Below, piece by piece: positions 6,883 to 7,386 of a stretch of DNA of 7,386 nt; the stretch's first letter is position 1; every line of letters begins with the position of its first letter. A program made the position numbers and the translations under genes. The notes under the pieces are model-generated. The model saw only the letters and a program-made list of their open reading frames with translations, searched no databases and was not told the DNA's origin. Source of the stretch: Burkholderiaceae bacterium (GTDB lineage: Bacteria > Pseudomonadota > Gammaproteobacteria > Burkholderiales > Burkholderiaceae_C); the NCBI GenBank assembly GCA_023260315.1, contig JALQVQ010000128.1:1-7386 (forward strand), in the 5' to 3' direction.

Positions 6883-7386
6883 ATGCCTGTTGCGCCGCGC
6901 GACCCACTTATCCAACGTTACTTGGATCACATTCGCTATGAAAAGCGGCTCAGCGAGCGAACCCAAACGCTTTACCGGGACGACCTGATTGACTTGGAGG
7001 CGCGGACAACGGCCTTGGCAGTCCCCATTGTCAATGTGCAGCCTGCCCATATTAGGCGTTGGGTTGGGGCGCTGAACAGCGCGGGCCGCAACGGCCGCGG
7101 CATTGCGCGTGTGTTGTCCAGCTGGCGTGGTTTTTATAAGTGGCTCGGGCAACAAGGACAAATTGCTGCCAATCCGGTGGTTGACGTTCGTGCGCCAAAG
7201 GCTGCGAAACCCCTTCCCAAAGCCTTGGCCGTCGATGTGGCTGTTCAGCTGGCCGATTTCGAACGCGCCGACACCGAGATCGACCCGGCGCTTGAGGCGA
7301 GAGATCGCTGCTTGGTCGAGTTGCTGTACGGTTGTGGACTTCGCCTATCTGAACTCCTCGGTCTGGATATTGCGGCCTCCAAAGAG
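6883..7386 (+). CDS. xerC: Tyrosine recombinase XerC, 3' end beyond the window
   Basis: The first 168 codons are present and the frame is open at the right edge. Residues 7-105 match the N-terminal SAM-like core-binding domain, with DPLIQRYLDHIRYEKRLSERT near the start and LSSWRGFYKWLG at 79-90. The catalytic domain then begins (PKALAVDVAVQL, 112-123), and GCGLRLSELLGLD (150-162) carries the first catalytic arginine, Arg154. The later His-x-x-Arg and the tyrosine nucleophile lie outside the window. XerC works with XerD at dif to resolve chromosome dimers. XerC rather than XerD or an integron or phage integrase is supported by its place directly after dapF and DUF484. The start at 6883 follows the DUF484 stop by 5 bp; no Shine-Dalgarno sequence is visible, so translation may be coupled. 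Confidence 0.93.
   Translation, partial: MPVAPRDPLIQRYLDHIRYEKRLSERTQTLYRDDLIDLEARTTALAVPIVNVQPAHIRRWVGALNSAGRNGRGIARVLSSWRGFYKWLGQQGQIAANPVVDVRAPKAAKPLPKALAVDVAVQLADFERADTEIDPALEARDRCLVELLYGCGLRLSELLGLDIAASKE

Noticed and set aside
6649..7161. Minus-strand frame of 170 codons across the DUF484/xerC boundary
   Set aside because: It crosses two well-supported genes on the other strand, and its product has no recognisable motif.

Overview
The window looks like a bacterial chromosomal segment, most likely from a proteobacterium and by protein style closest to Betaproteobacteria (Burkholderiales-like). The best evidence is the right end, where dapF, a DUF484 gene and xerC lie in the conserved proteobacterial order. 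The DapF is long (301 aa, with an extra segment in the middle), as in betaproteobacteria. The taxon call is by recognition only, with no database search.

Layout. (1) Positions 1-420, minus strand: a fragment of a major facilitator superfamily (MFS) transporter that runs off the left edge. It lacks its expected first membrane segment, and its codons end in G or C in about 87% of cases, unlike anything else here. It reads like protist transporters of the sodium/glucose-transporter (MFSD4/NaGLT1) type. (2) About 421-462: a seam where the MFS similarity stops and RTX-protein similarity begins. (3) 383-2737, plus strand: a large type I secretion substrate missing its true N-terminus. It has a beta-rich domain, a Pro-Glu-Pro-Ala hinge encoded by five tandem 18-bp repeats, a lysozyme-like domain, degenerate RTX repeats and a type I secretion C-terminus. 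(4) 2738-2782: a 45-bp gap between convergent genes with a weak inverted repeat. (5) 2783-5181, minus strand: a two-gene unit, a Nudix/metallo-beta-lactamase fusion hydrolase followed 8 bp later by a variant ZIP metal transporter. (6) 5182-5252: a 71-bp divergent intergenic region with a promoter-like element placed so that dapF mRNA could be leaderless. (7) 5253-7386, plus strand: dapF, the DUF484 gene and the 5' part of xerC, closely spaced and probably cotranscribed.

How the genes fit together. DapF makes meso-diaminopimelate for peptidoglycan and lysine, and XerC resolves chromosome dimers; this is a housekeeping block. The fusion hydrolase and ZIP transporter may be linked through zinc, but that is inference. 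The secreted lysozyme-like RTX protein is the accessory gene.

The main anomaly is the left seam. A eukaryote-like, high-GC3 MFS fragment lies head to head with a 5'-truncated RTX gene, and neither gene keeps its natural start. A chimeric assembly join is the simplest explanation; a real recombination event is the alternative. I saw no tRNA, rRNA, CRISPR array, insertion sequence or complete new multi-gene system.
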